Source: Clostridiaceae bacterium
GTDB taxonomy: Bacteria; Bacillota; Clostridia; Lutisporales; Lutisporaceae
Length of the DNA stretch: 9,068 nucleotides
Direction: 5' to 3'
NCBI GenBank assembly: GCA_028697435.1
Contig: JAQVFD010000065.1
Span: 1-9,068, forward strand
Shown: positions 1 to 6,610 of the stretch, one piece after another
Position numbering within the stretch: the stretch's first letter is position 1
How the letters are laid out: each line of letters starts with the position of its first letter
Program-made: the position numbers and the translations under genes
Notes under the pieces: generated by a model
What the model was told of the DNA's origin: nothing
Database searches by the model: none
Seen by the model: the letters and a program-made list of their open reading frames with translations, nothing else

Positions 1-13
1 CACAATCGCTTAG

Positions 14-72
14 CTTCCAGCTAGACTGGGAGGAGGACCCCTTTGCATTTTAAATGCCGCCGAGCTGGGAAG
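14..72. other. Branched inverted repeat, three-way-junction-like RNA or DNA fold
   Basis: CTTCCAGCT (14-22) pairs with AGCTGGGAAG (63-72) over 9 bp with one bulged G. Inside it lie GGG (28-30) opposite CCC (38-40) and the palindrome GCATTT-T-AAATGC (45-57), so the segment can fold as a closing stem carrying two short hairpins. This shape is common in small regulatory RNAs, but I recognise no riboswitch class in it, and the strand is undecided because the fold works in both directions. The left part of the element may be cut by the window edge. Confidence 0.35.
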
Positions 73-79
73 GGGGGGG
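72..79. repeat. Homopolymer run of eight G
   Basis: Eight consecutive G follow directly on the closing stem of the branched repeat. Such a run is out of character in this AT-leaning DNA. It could be a slippage-prone site or a place where the assembly has the wrong length. It lies outside any gene, so no reading frame depends on it. Confidence 0.6.
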
Positions 80-84
80 AACGA

Positions 85-115
85 ATCGGACGAATCATTT
101 TATCGGACGAATCAT
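85..115. repeat. 14-base direct repeat, two copies, 17-base period
   Basis: ATCGGACGAATCAT occurs at 85-98 and again, without a mismatch, at 102-115, separated by TTT. A partial copy (CGAATC) precedes them at 82-87. A period of 17 bases is a little under two helical turns. Tandem protein-binding sites or a local duplication are both possible. No gene start lies nearby on either strand within the window. Confidence 0.65.
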
Positions 116-257
116 AACTGCATTTATCTATATATCGACAATTTCTGACTTATTTTTCAATGCTGCAATCACTGTTTTAATTCCTTTTCCCATGCTTCTT
201 TCTCCGTAATACAGCATATTCAAAGAAGAATGCAACGCAGTCGCATTTTTCTGCAGT

Positions 258-306
258 TACGAGTCACGTGTCACGAGACACGAGACACGAGACACCAGAC
301 ACCAGA
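258..306. repeat. Tandem heptamer array, about seven copies of CACGAGA
   Basis: Seven units of 7 bases run head to tail: TACGAGT, CACGTGT, then three exact CACGAGA and two CACCAGA. The first two are degenerate and the last two share one change, so the array looks as if it grew by slippage from the middle. Because 7 is not a multiple of 3 and no reading frame crosses it, it is not a coding repeat. It lies just before the candidate structured RNA. There is no spacer between units, so it is not a CRISPR array. Confidence 0.75.
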
Positions 307-308
307 AT

Positions 309-516
309 TAGGGCAGGGCTTTGAGGTCATGAGATAAAGCAGCATCCCTTATGATGCACACATACTAAAGAGCACTGGTCTTGTATAGCAGCGAGCACTT
401 AGAAGCCTTTGGGTAACAGAATCCAGTGAAGATGAGCAGAAAAATCCGTAAGGTTTACGTGATGTAAACCTAGCACATACCAACAGGAAGTTGGGTTTAT
501 GTGCGTTAGGGTTTTT
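309..516 (+). ncRNA. Candidate stand-alone structured RNA, about 205 nt
   Basis: This gene-free stretch is unusually rich in pairing. In order: GCTTT (318-322) with AAAGC (336-340); GCATC (342-346) with GATGC (353-357), whose loop CCTTAT could reach the AGGG at 310-313 as a pseudoknot; CACTGG (373-378) with CCAGTG (423-428), extended inward by TCT(T)GT (379-384) with ACAGA (416-420), enclosing a 31-nt region; AGGTTTAC (451-458) with GTAAACCT (464-471); and a long terminal hairpin (469-510) followed by five T. The T run gives the orientation and the 3' end near 516. The 5' end is a guess, as I found no convincing promoter upstream. Clostridia carry several large non-coding RNAs of this size, including the raiA motif class, but I cannot assign this sequence to a class by eye. 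There is no plus-strand gene behind it that it could control, so a trans-acting or free-standing RNA fits better than a riboswitch. Confidence 0.5.
469..516 (+). terminator. Intrinsic terminator at the 3' end of the candidate RNA
   Basis: The stem is built from CCTA, GCACATA and CCAAC (469-484), a pentaloop AGGAA (485-489), then GTTGG, a GTT bulge, TATGTGC, a GT bulge and TAGG (490-510). A tail of G and five T follows (511-516). Twelve of the sixteen pairs are contiguous apart from the GTT bulge. On the opposite strand the neighbouring hairpin 451-471 is followed some bases later by ATTTTT (446-441), so this area might also stop transcripts coming from the lipoprotein gene. Confidence 0.6.
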
Positions 517-544
517 CAAGCATCAAGCTCTGATTCTGTCCAAA

Positions 545-573
545 GCTTATATCGTGCGAGTCGATATACAAGC
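545..573. other. Inverted repeat downstream of the lipoprotein gene
   Basis: TATATCG (548-554) pairs with CGATATA (562-568) around a 7-base loop, and GCT (545-547) pairs with AGC (571-573) across a two-base CA bulge. It lies about 50 bases beyond the lipoprotein stop codon on that gene's strand. It has no T-rich tail on either strand, so it is a poor terminator. It may act as a 3'-end stabilising hairpin or be incidental. Confidence 0.4.
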
Positions 574-625
574 CTATTGCTCTGTGAGTATGACTGCAAA
601 CTTAATGCTATGTCGCATTATTCTT

Positions 626-2110
626 CTACTGTGAAACTGCTCCGTCTGAATAACTGTTACCCGCATTCCAAAGCAGATATTCCTTTATACCGTTATCCTC
701 CAGTGCCCTTATTTGATCCTCTATCTGCTTGTCCGAATATTTGATATGACCCGGTACCCAAGGTGCCGTAAAAGCCTGTATCCATGGTCTTATGGTTCCG
801 GGTGTCTCAATGTTCTTGTTTCGGGCAACAGAATCCTTGGTTGAATGAAAAACTGTATCATAGGGATAAGCATCAGGCACCGAAAGTCCATAAGTGCCGT
901 TGGCATAATGGCTTGGGTACATCATTGGACATATATAGTCAACTGCATTGCTGACCGCTTCCCAATACTGTCCCAGGGACATATCATCCGCTACCGATCC
1001 AACCAGCCCATATACGTCTGCTGATATATATACATTTAAAGGAGCCAGCTGCTTCCTCGCGTATATCAGATAGTCCTGAATAACCTGAGGTTTCGATCCC
1101 CCTTCGGTGTTCCTGTAATCCAGGGACTTGTCCAGCTTCCCCCCATCTGATGCAGGAAATCTTACATAATCAAATTGAATTTCATTGAAACCCGCTTCCG
1201 CTGCTTCCTTTGATACTTCCAGATTATACTCCCACAGAACCTTGTCATAAGCAGATGCCCAAATCAAACCATCACTGTTTGTAAATGGTTTTCCGCTGTC
1301 CCTATATATTATGGCCCTGTCCGGGTGTTGTTTTGTATAAGTTGGATCCTTGAAGGATACTATTCTTGCTACAGTGTATATGTTATTTTCCTTGAGCTTT
1401 TTCATCAATGCCCCTATATCCTTGACAGTGGCATACTTGTTGGCTTCAGGGCTGTACTTCTCTGCAGCTTTGGTAGAAAAAAGCATATGCCCTTTATCAT
1501 CCTTCATATCAATAACAAATGTATTAATCCCTGTCCTCTTTGTCATTTCTATAAGCCTGTCCAACCTGTCATTGGAAGCTGAATACTTGGTAAGATATAT
1601 TCCTCTTGCTTCTACCCTGGGGTTCCCCGGATATTCATAGGTCTTATCCTGAGGTGAGAAATCAAGGTTCTTCAGTTCCTCACTCAGAAGCTCAGTCCTG
1701 TCCTCAACGGTGTACTCTGCAGCTATCCACCCTTCACTGCTTCCCGTTGTACCATCATATTTTATTTTGTACCAGGATTTTCCCGAGTCATCCTTTTTTT
1801 CTTCAACTATGTCTGCAGCTGTGCCTTTGATAAGGTTATCCAATGCCTTAGCATCAGTTCCCGCCGACTCTCTGACCTTGAGCTTGCTTGCGCTTATGTA
1901 TACCAGTCTTTTAACTTCATCCTGACTTGTTTCTACCGGTTCCGGAGTCTCGCATGTCTCTGAAGCATCAATATTTTGGACTTGTTCGGCGTCAGGCGGT
2001 ATCGGATTCGTGGTTATTGCCGGTGCAGCCTGATTATAGGTGCAACCGACGGTAATCAATATAAAAGATATTAGTGTAATAATTACTGCAAAAAATCTCT
2101 TTTCTTTCAT
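626..2110 (-). CDS. Lipoprotein with SH3-like domain and DUF4015 putative glycosidase domain
   Basis: The 494-residue product is probably a cell-surface enzyme or wall-associated factor. It begins with a Lys/Arg-rich start, a hydrophobic stretch (about 7-20) and a lipobox-like TVGC, giving Cys23 as the likely lipid anchor; Thr at -3 is not ideal. A Pro/Thr/Glu-rich linker follows (24-66), then a bacterial SH3-like domain (about 68-136, with KLKVRESAG and the terminal GWIA). The rest (about 168-490) matches the DUF4015 family, predicted to be a TIM-barrel glycoside hydrolase: RGIYLTKYSA, VIDMKDDKG (199-207), FDYVRFP (313-319), SADVYGLV (363-370), PMMYPSHY (395-402), RPWIQAF (441-447) and LLWN. 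Asp314 and Asp365 are the acids I would suspect first; the substrate is unknown. I chose the ATG at 2110 over an upstream ATG at 2203 because it gives a signal peptide at the N-terminus, has TGAGG 5 bases before it, and because the promoter lies inside the longer frame. It is a single-gene unit transcribed in the same direction as the ATPase operon. Confidence 0.85.
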   Translation of the reverse strand: MKEKRFFAVIITLISFILITVGCTYNQAAPAITTNPIPPDAEQVQNIDASETCETPEPVETSQDEVKRLVYISASKLKVRESAGTDAKALDNLIKGTAADIVEEKKDDSGKSWYKIKYDGTTGSSEGWIAAEYTVEDRTELLSEELKNLDFSPQDKTYEYPGNPRVEARGIYLTKYSASNDRLDRLIEMTKRTGINTFVIDMKDDKGHMLFSTKAAEKYSPEANKYATVKDIGALMKKLKENNIYTVARIVSFKDPTYTKQHPDRAIIYRDSGKPFTNSDGLIWASAYDKVLWEYNLEVSKEAAEAGFNEIQFDYVRFPASDGGKLDKSLDYRNTEGGSKPQVIQDYLIYARKQLAPLNVYISADVYGLVGSVADDMSLGQYWEAVSNAVDYICPMMYPSHYANGTYGLSVPDAYPYDTVFHSTKDSVARNKNIETPGTIRPWIQAFTAPWVPGHIKYSDKQIEDQIRALEDNGIKEYLLWNAGNSYSDGAVSQ

Positions 2111-2150
2111 AGGCACCTCACAAATTAGAAATATATTGGTGTATAGTTTT

Positions 2151-2159
2151 ATTATAGCA
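2151..2159 (-). promoter_or_regulatory. Extended -10 promoter of the lipoprotein gene
   Basis: Read on the minus strand, TGCTATAAT carries a perfect TATAAT (2156-2151) preceded by the TGn extension. No good TTGACA lies 16-18 bases further up, which is typical when an extended -10 is used. Transcription would start near 2144, leaving a leader of about 35 bases before the ATG at 2110. Confidence 0.65.
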
Positions 2160-2189
2160 TGAAATATGACGTTTTCTGCGATGATATTG

Positions 2190-2234
2190 TTGCATTTTGT
2201 CATGTAAATAAATACATTTCATTTAAAAATGCAA
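2190..2234. repeat. Nested inverted repeat between ATPase operon end and lipoprotein promoter
   Basis: TTGCATTTT (2190-2198) is matched by AAAATGCAA (2226-2234), and inside it ATGTA (2202-2206) is matched by TACAT (2213-2217) around AATAAA. The arms are exact but the two centres are offset by about 2.5 bases, so it is not one perfect palindrome. It sits about 35-80 bases upstream of the -10 box. It could be an operator, a second terminator-like hairpin behind the ATPase operon, or an AT-rich coincidence. Confidence 0.4.
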
Positions 2235-2261
2235 TAAAGAAAGGCCTCATTTGAAGCCTTT
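2230..2261 (-). terminator. Intrinsic terminator of the ATPase operon
   Basis: On the minus strand AAAGGCTTC (2261-2253) pairs with GAGGCCTTT (2248-2240) over 9 bp, including one T-G wobble, with the tetraloop AAAT. A T-rich tail CTTTATT follows. The stem begins inside the TAA stop of the last gene, so transcription ends almost at once after translation. This puts the unidentified membrane protein firmly inside the ATPase operon and separates it from the lipoprotein gene. Confidence 0.75.
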
Positions 2262-2790
2262 ACTCTTCCTCTGTAACTTTTACATGATATTTGCCCACTT
2301 CCTTCAGGAATCTGTCTTTAAGTTCCTCACAACTTTCTACGAATGATAACGGAATCTTCTTAGCCCTGTTGAAATTCATATCCAGAGTCAGGTCCTCCTC
2401 CTTTAAAGACATCTTGATAACTTCATCAAAAGGCAGCTTAGGTTTTATACCCTTAACCGTATAACCTCGCCGGTATCTCTGCTTAACAAAAGCATAAAGC
2501 AAATATTTGCCGTCATCAACACAGTGTACAGCGCATAAAGCCACATCCTCAAACTTAATCGTCATCCTGGTAAGAGGTCTTACTATTATAATTTTCTTTT
2601 CATTAATTTTTATTTTTAGTATCAAACCGCTATATGCCGGTGGAATAAACACCGCCAGCAGTATAATAAAAAAGTAAGTCCAAAAACTGCGGGGGACAAA
2701 AAAATATATAATTGCAATTAAGGCTATCAGAACGGTTATTACTATTGAAGGACCTTTTATTGCCTCCCAGCGTCCTTTGTATTCAGTCAT
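2260..2790 (-). CDS. Unidentified two-helix membrane protein, last gene of the ATPase operon
   Basis: I do not recognise this 176-residue protein by name. Two hydrophobic helices (about 14-32 and 36-55) are joined by a short turn (VPRSFW), which predicts a membrane hairpin with both ends on the same side. The rest (about 57-176) is soluble and charged. Its start resembles the opening strands of bacterial PH-like domains (bPH/YdbT-like): a beta pair KIKINEKKIIIVRPLTRMTIKFEDVA in which a strand, a turn and an I-x-F-E-D-V step follow the membrane part. The C-terminus is helical (SFVESCEELKDRFLKEVG). The start ATG overlaps the atpD stop as ATGA, and a strong AAGGAGG lies 9 bases upstream inside atpD, so translation is probably coupled. 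Position suggests a role in assembly, membrane anchoring or control of the ATPase, but nothing in the protein itself shows this. Confidence 0.8.
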   Translation of the reverse strand: MTEYKGRWEAIKGPSIVITVLIALIAIIYFFVPRSFWTYFFIILLAVFIPPAYSGLILKIKINEKKIIIVRPLTRMTIKFEDVALCAVHCVDDGKYLLYAFVKQRYRRGYTVKGIKPKLPFDEVIKMSLKEEDLTLDMNFNRAKKIPLSFVESCEELKDRFLKEVGKYHVKVTEEE

Positions 2791-3449
2791 GGGGTTATTC
2801 CTCCTTGATGATTTGCTGAATCCTTGAATTTTGCGGATCTTTTTTCACCCTTTTTCTTAACTACCTTCAGCCTGAAAAAGTCTTCCCTTTCACGCTCCTC
2901 CAGCACCTCCAGTATCTTGCTCACCGTTTCCTCATATTTTGGTATTTGAATATTTTGCAAAGCATTTGTCCTTTTCTGTGTCTTTTTTACTTCCATTGCA
3001 AGTTTATAAACAGAATCCTCCACCTCTGAAAGCTCATACAGCAACCGCTTCACCTCATGGAATTTCTGCATTGCCACATCAAGTGCCGTATTGGTATGAT
3101 AAAAGCTATAATAATGGATGAGTTGCTCTTCCTCATGCTTTATTTCCGGGATTTCAACACCCATTACGCTTCTATTCAGCACTTCGTAACCTGATGCTTC
3201 AGGTATAGACTGGGCGATTTGCTCAGTATTGCTTATACCCATGGTTATATTTGCTGTCTGCAGCGCTTCATAGGCATCGCTAAATACAACTGCTACCCTT
3301 TTCTGAATTTCTCCGGCTTTTTCAATAAAGCTCATCATTGTCATAATAAGCACGTTTCTTTTTTTATCAAGCAGCTCATAGCCTTTTCTTGAAAGCTCAA
3401 GGGAGCTCTGTGCAGCCATCAAACTGGTTTTGGTAAAACTGATTTCCAT
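2787..3449 (-). CDS. atpD: A/V-type ATPase subunit D (central shaft)
   Basis: Subunit D forms the long coiled coil that turns inside the A3B3 hexamer and, with F and C, links it to the membrane ring. The 220-residue protein is close to the usual family length. The N-terminal helix carries the family pattern TKTSLMAAQSSLELSRKGY then LLDKKR (6-31). The C-terminal helix carries KKTQKRTNALQNIQIP followed by a LEEREREDFFRLK stretch (155-195). A 25-residue Lys/Ser-rich tail follows. The middle (about 70-130) is the variable globular part. The start ATG is 6 bases past the atpB stop, and the Shine-Dalgarno AGAGGT overlaps the end of atpB. Its own stop overlaps the next start by 4 bases. Confidence 0.93.
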   Translation of the reverse strand: MEISFTKTSLMAAQSSLELSRKGYELLDKKRNVLIMTMMSFIEKAGEIQKRVAVVFSDAYEALQTANITMGISNTEQIAQSIPEASGYEVLNRSVMGVEIPEIKHEEEQLIHYYSFYHTNTALDVAMQKFHEVKRLLYELSEVEDSVYKLAMEVKKTQKRTNALQNIQIPKYEETVSKILEVLEEREREDFFRLKVVKKKGEKRSAKFKDSANHQGGITP

Positions 3450-3455
3450 ATTTCA

Positions 3456-4829
3456 TTACCTCTTGTCGTAGTACTTATCCAGCAGTTCCGGCTTGACCCT
3501 GTCAAGCTCTGATCTTGGAAGTAATGTCAGCAGTTCCCACATAATATTCAGAGTGTCCTGCATGCTCCTGTTGCTCTCAAAGCCTTGGTTAAGGAACTTC
3601 TGTTCAAATTGTCTCCCAAACTCCATATATTTCTTATCCATTTCTGAAATATCATCTTCCCCTATTACCTGGGCAAGTGACCTTACGTCCTGAACATGGG
3701 AATATGCTGAAAATACCTGATTGGCGACATCAGGATGATCCTCCCTTGTAAAACCTTCGCCTATGCTTTCCTTTTGCAGCCTGGATAATGAGGGCAACAC
3801 ATTTATCGGCGGATATATCGTCCTCTGATGAAGATCCCTTGACAGAATTATCTGCCCTTCGGTAATAAATCCGGTAAGGTCCGGCACCGGATGAGTTATA
3901 TCATCATTTGGCATTGTAAGTATGGGTATCTGAGTTATGCTGCCCTTTGAATCCTTTATCATTCCTGCCCGCTCATATAAGCTTGCCAAGTCGGAATACA
4001 AATACCCCGGATAACCTTTTCGAGAAGGTACTTCCTCCCTGGATGCGGAAAGCTCTCTTAAAGCTTCACTATAACTGGTCATATTGGTCATAATTACCAG
4101 TATGTGCATATTATGCGCAAATGCCAGGTGTTCTGCTGCAGTCAGTGCGCATCGTGGTGTGCTGATCCTCTCAACAATAGGATCATCCGCCAGGTTTATA
4201 TACATTACAACCCTGTTTGAAACCCCTGACAATTCAAAATGCTTTCTGAAAAAATCAGCCTCATCATGCTTAATACCCATTGCAGCAAATACAACGGCAA
4301 AATTGTTCTCTTCGTCTCCCGATATTCTTGCCTGCTTTATGATCTGCACAGCAAGCTCATTGTGAGGCAGTCCGTCTCCTGAAAACAGCGGCAGCTTCTG
4401 ACCCCTTACCAGGGTAGCAAGACCGTCTATTGATGATATGCCCGTTTCTATATAGTTTCGCGGATATTTTCTTCCTACAGGATTAATGGGACGCCCATTA
4501 ATATCATACTTCCTGTCCCCATAGAAGCCTGCTCCGTCTATAGGTTCCCCTACGCCATTAAAGGTTCTTCCCAATATATCCCTTGACAGAGGTATCTCCA
4601 TTGGTTTTCCCGTAAAGGAAACACTGGTATTGTTAAGTGATATACCTGCGGTACCTTCATAAACCTGTATTATAACTTTGTCTCCATCTATTTGTACGAC
4701 CTTACCTCTCTTATGGCCTCCCTCTTCCACCTCTATGTCAACAACTTCGCCAAACATAGCCCCCTTGACACCGCTTAAAATTATCAGAGGTCCTTCGACC
4801 TTATAGAGCTTTAGATATTTCAACCTCAT
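3456..4829 (-). CDS. atpB: A/V-type ATPase subunit B (non-catalytic)
   Basis: Subunit B alternates with A in the soluble hexamer and completes the catalytic sites from the neighbouring side. The length of 457 residues is normal. It lacks a Walker A lysine: the P-loop position reads FSGDGLPHNE (149-158), where most relatives have GSGLPHN. The arginine finger is Arg350 in PSLSRL. Other family landmarks are the N-terminal beta-barrel start (KVEGPLIIL, 10-18), VGEPIDG (93-99), SEALRELSASREEVPSRKGY (254-273, a long conserved run) and the helical C-terminal domain to LLDKYYDKR. The start ATG shares its A with the atpA stop (TAATG), and GAGGTGA lies 7 bases upstream inside atpA, so reinitiation is likely and would suit the 1:1 ratio of A to B. 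Confidence 0.97.
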   Translation of the reverse strand: MRLKYLKLYKVEGPLIILSGVKGAMFGEVVDIEVEEGGHKRGKVVQIDGDKVIIQVYEGTAGISLNNTSVSFTGKPMEIPLSRDILGRTFNGVGEPIDGAGFYGDRKYDINGRPINPVGRKYPRNYIETGISSIDGLATLVRGQKLPLFSGDGLPHNELAVQIIKQARISGDEENNFAVVFAAMGIKHDEADFFRKHFELSGVSNRVVMYINLADDPIVERISTPRCALTAAEHLAFAHNMHILVIMTNMTSYSEALRELSASREEVPSRKGYPGYLYSDLASLYERAGMIKDSKGSITQIPILTMPNDDITHPVPDLTGFITEGQIILSRDLHQRTIYPPINVLPSLSRLQKESIGEGFTREDHPDVANQVFSAYSHVQDVRSLAQVIGEDDISEMDKKYMEFGRQFEQKFLNQGFESNRSMQDTLNIMWELLTLLPRSELDRVKPELLDKYYDKR

Positions 4830-6610
4830 TATCTGCTCACCTCTTTGCCGTACATGCTTTCCAGACCGTCATATAAGCTGTCGATTTCTTTAATTAATTC
4901 ATCAAACATCTCCAGTTTATCTTCAGTAACATTATATTTCATAGTTGTAATTTTGTAAAACAACTTATCATTCTTTACCTTGGATATAGGAACGCCCATT
5001 TTAACACAATTATTAGCTTTAACATATAACCTGTCTATTACCTTAAGCATTCTATGCTGTTTTTTCAAAGATACATGAGCATCATTCTTATGATATGCAT
5101 TCTGCTGCAAATAACCCACCTTTATAACCCTGGATACTTCCAGTATCAGACGCTGGTCATCTGGCAATATATCCTCTCCCACCAGCTTGACTATTTCCAT
5201 GAGCTTATCTTCCTCCTGCAGCAGTCTGAGCATCTTTGCCCTTAGCTCCAGCATATCGGGAGCAATTTTTTCTTCATACCACGGACTCAGGTCAGTAATA
5301 TATCCACTGTAAGACCTCAACCAGTTAATTGCAGGATAGTGCCTCCCATATGCAAGTGATTTATCCAGAGCAAGAAAAGTACCGACAACCCTCTTGGTAT
5401 TCTGGGTAACCGGCTCTGAAAAATCTCCTCCTGCCGGTGACACAGCTCCTATTATTGTAATAGAGCCATCTCTTCCCCCTAAGGCTTCCACATCTCCCGC
5501 CCTCTCATAGAATTGAGCAAGCCTTGAAGGAAGATAGGCGGGATAGCCTTCTTCAGCGGGCATTTCTTCAAGTCTTCCTGAAATCTCTCTTAATGCTTCA
5601 GCCCATCTGGAGGTAGAGTCTGCCATTATTGCTATGTTATAACCCATATCCCTGAAATATTCGGCTATGGTTATCCCGGTATAAATTGATGCTTCCCTGG
5701 CTGCTACAGGCATGTTGGAGGTATTTGCTATCAACACTGTCCTTTCCATAATGGATTTTCCGCTTTTGGGGTCGTTTATCTTTGGAAAGTCCTCAAGGAC
5801 CTCTGTCATTTCATTTCCTCTTTCTCCGACACCAATATAGACTATAATGTCAGCATCACTCCATTTTGCAAGCTGGTGCTGGGTTATGGTCTTACCTGTA
5901 CCAAAACCTCCGGGAATGGCTGCTGTGCCACCCTTCGCCAATGGGAAAAATGAATCTATTATTCTTTGTCCTGTAATCAACGGACTTGTTATTGGATTCC
6001 TTCGGTTGACGGGACGTGCACTTCTTACAGGCCAAAGCTGATACATTTTTAACTCATGCAGCCCCTGTTCGTTTTCCAGCTTTATAAGTACGTGCTCAAT
6101 ATTATAGCTGCCGCTTTTTTCTGCAAAAACCACTCTTCCGCTGATATCAGGAGGTACCATAAGCTTGTGCTCAATAAGAACTGTCTCCTGAACCTTTGCA
6201 TATATATCCCCTGCACTGATTTCGTCTCCTACCTTTACAACCACTTCTGCATCCCACAGCTTTTCCTCATCTATCGTAATCATACCTATCCCTTCAGGTA
6301 TGAATGCTGTGCCTGTTTCGTACATATTAAGCAGCGGACGCTCTATTCCATCAAATATATTCTTAATAATCCCGGGTCCTAGTTTAACTGACAAAGGCCT
6401 TCCCGTAGAGATTATACCTTCTCCTCTCATAAGTCCGGTGGTCTCTTCATATACTTGAATGGTGGCCATAGCCTTATCAACAGAAATTACCTCTCCGATC
6501 AACTGCTTTTGCCCTACCAGCACCATTTCCCTCATCTTAAGGTCATAAGCCTCAATTACCCTGACTACGGGACCATTTATATATACTATTTTCCCAATAT
6601 TAGTCTCCAT
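4829..6610 (-). CDS. atpA: A/V-type ATPase subunit A (catalytic)
   Basis: This is the ATP-hydrolysing (or synthesising) subunit, 593 residues, a normal length. Seen in order: N-terminal beta-barrel (1-75); the extra bulge domain that separates A/V-type A from F-type beta (about 115-190); Walker A GGFGTGKT (234-241) with Lys240 and Thr241; VGERGNEMTEVL (261-272) with the catalytic Glu263; Walker B ending in Asp331 of MADSTSRW; EEGYPAYLPSRLAQFYERAG (353-372); and a helical C-terminal domain. Most relatives have GPFG at the start of the P-loop, here GGFG. All residues needed for catalysis are present. Start: ATG at 6610 with GAGGTG a few bases upstream; it overlaps the end of atpE by 11 bases in another frame. 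The end overlaps atpB by one base. Confidence 0.98.
   Translation of the reverse strand: METNIGKIVYINGPVVRVIEAYDLKMREMVLVGQKQLIGEVISVDKAMATIQVYEETTGLMRGEGIISTGRPLSVKLGPGIIKNIFDGIERPLLNMYETGTAFIPEGIGMITIDEEKLWDAEVVVKVGDEISAGDIYAKVQETVLIEHKLMVPPDISGRVVFAEKSGSYNIEHVLIKLENEQGLHELKMYQLWPVRSARPVNRRNPITSPLITGQRIIDSFFPLAKGGTAAIPGGFGTGKTITQHQLAKWSDADIIVYIGVGERGNEMTEVLEDFPKINDPKSGKSIMERTVLIANTSNMPVAAREASIYTGITIAEYFRDMGYNIAIMADSTSRWAEALREISGRLEEMPAEEGYPAYLPSRLAQFYERAGDVEALGGRDGSITIIGAVSPAGGDFSEPVTQNTKRVVGTFLALDKSLAYGRHYPAINWLRSYSGYITDLSPWYEEKIAPDMLELRAKMLRLLQEEDKLMEIVKLVGEDILPDDQRLILEVSRVIKVGYLQQNAYHKNDAHVSLKKQHRMLKVIDRLYVKANNCVKMGVPISKVKNDKLFYKITTMKYNVTEDKLEMFDELIKEIDSLYDGLESMYGKEVSR

Noticed and set aside
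28..72. Lysine-riboswitch-like fragment (GCCGCCGAG)
   Set aside because: Only a short piece resembles that class; the other conserved segments are missing and no lysine gene follows.
258..306. CRISPR-like array
   Set aside because: Units are 7 bases, head to tail, without spacers, and no cas genes are present.
501..517. GTGCG resembling the 5' end of a group II intron
   Set aside because: No domain V, no intron-encoded protein and no matching 3' end are in the window; the bases belong to the terminator stem.
499..744. Open frame of 81 codons on the plus strand
   Set aside because: It begins inside the terminator hairpin, has no ribosome binding site, overlaps the lipoprotein gene on the other strand and has no recognisable protein pattern.
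2111..2203. Upstream ATG that would add 31 residues to the lipoprotein
   Set aside because: It would bury the signal peptide and lipobox inside the protein, and the TGCTATAAT promoter lies within this added part.
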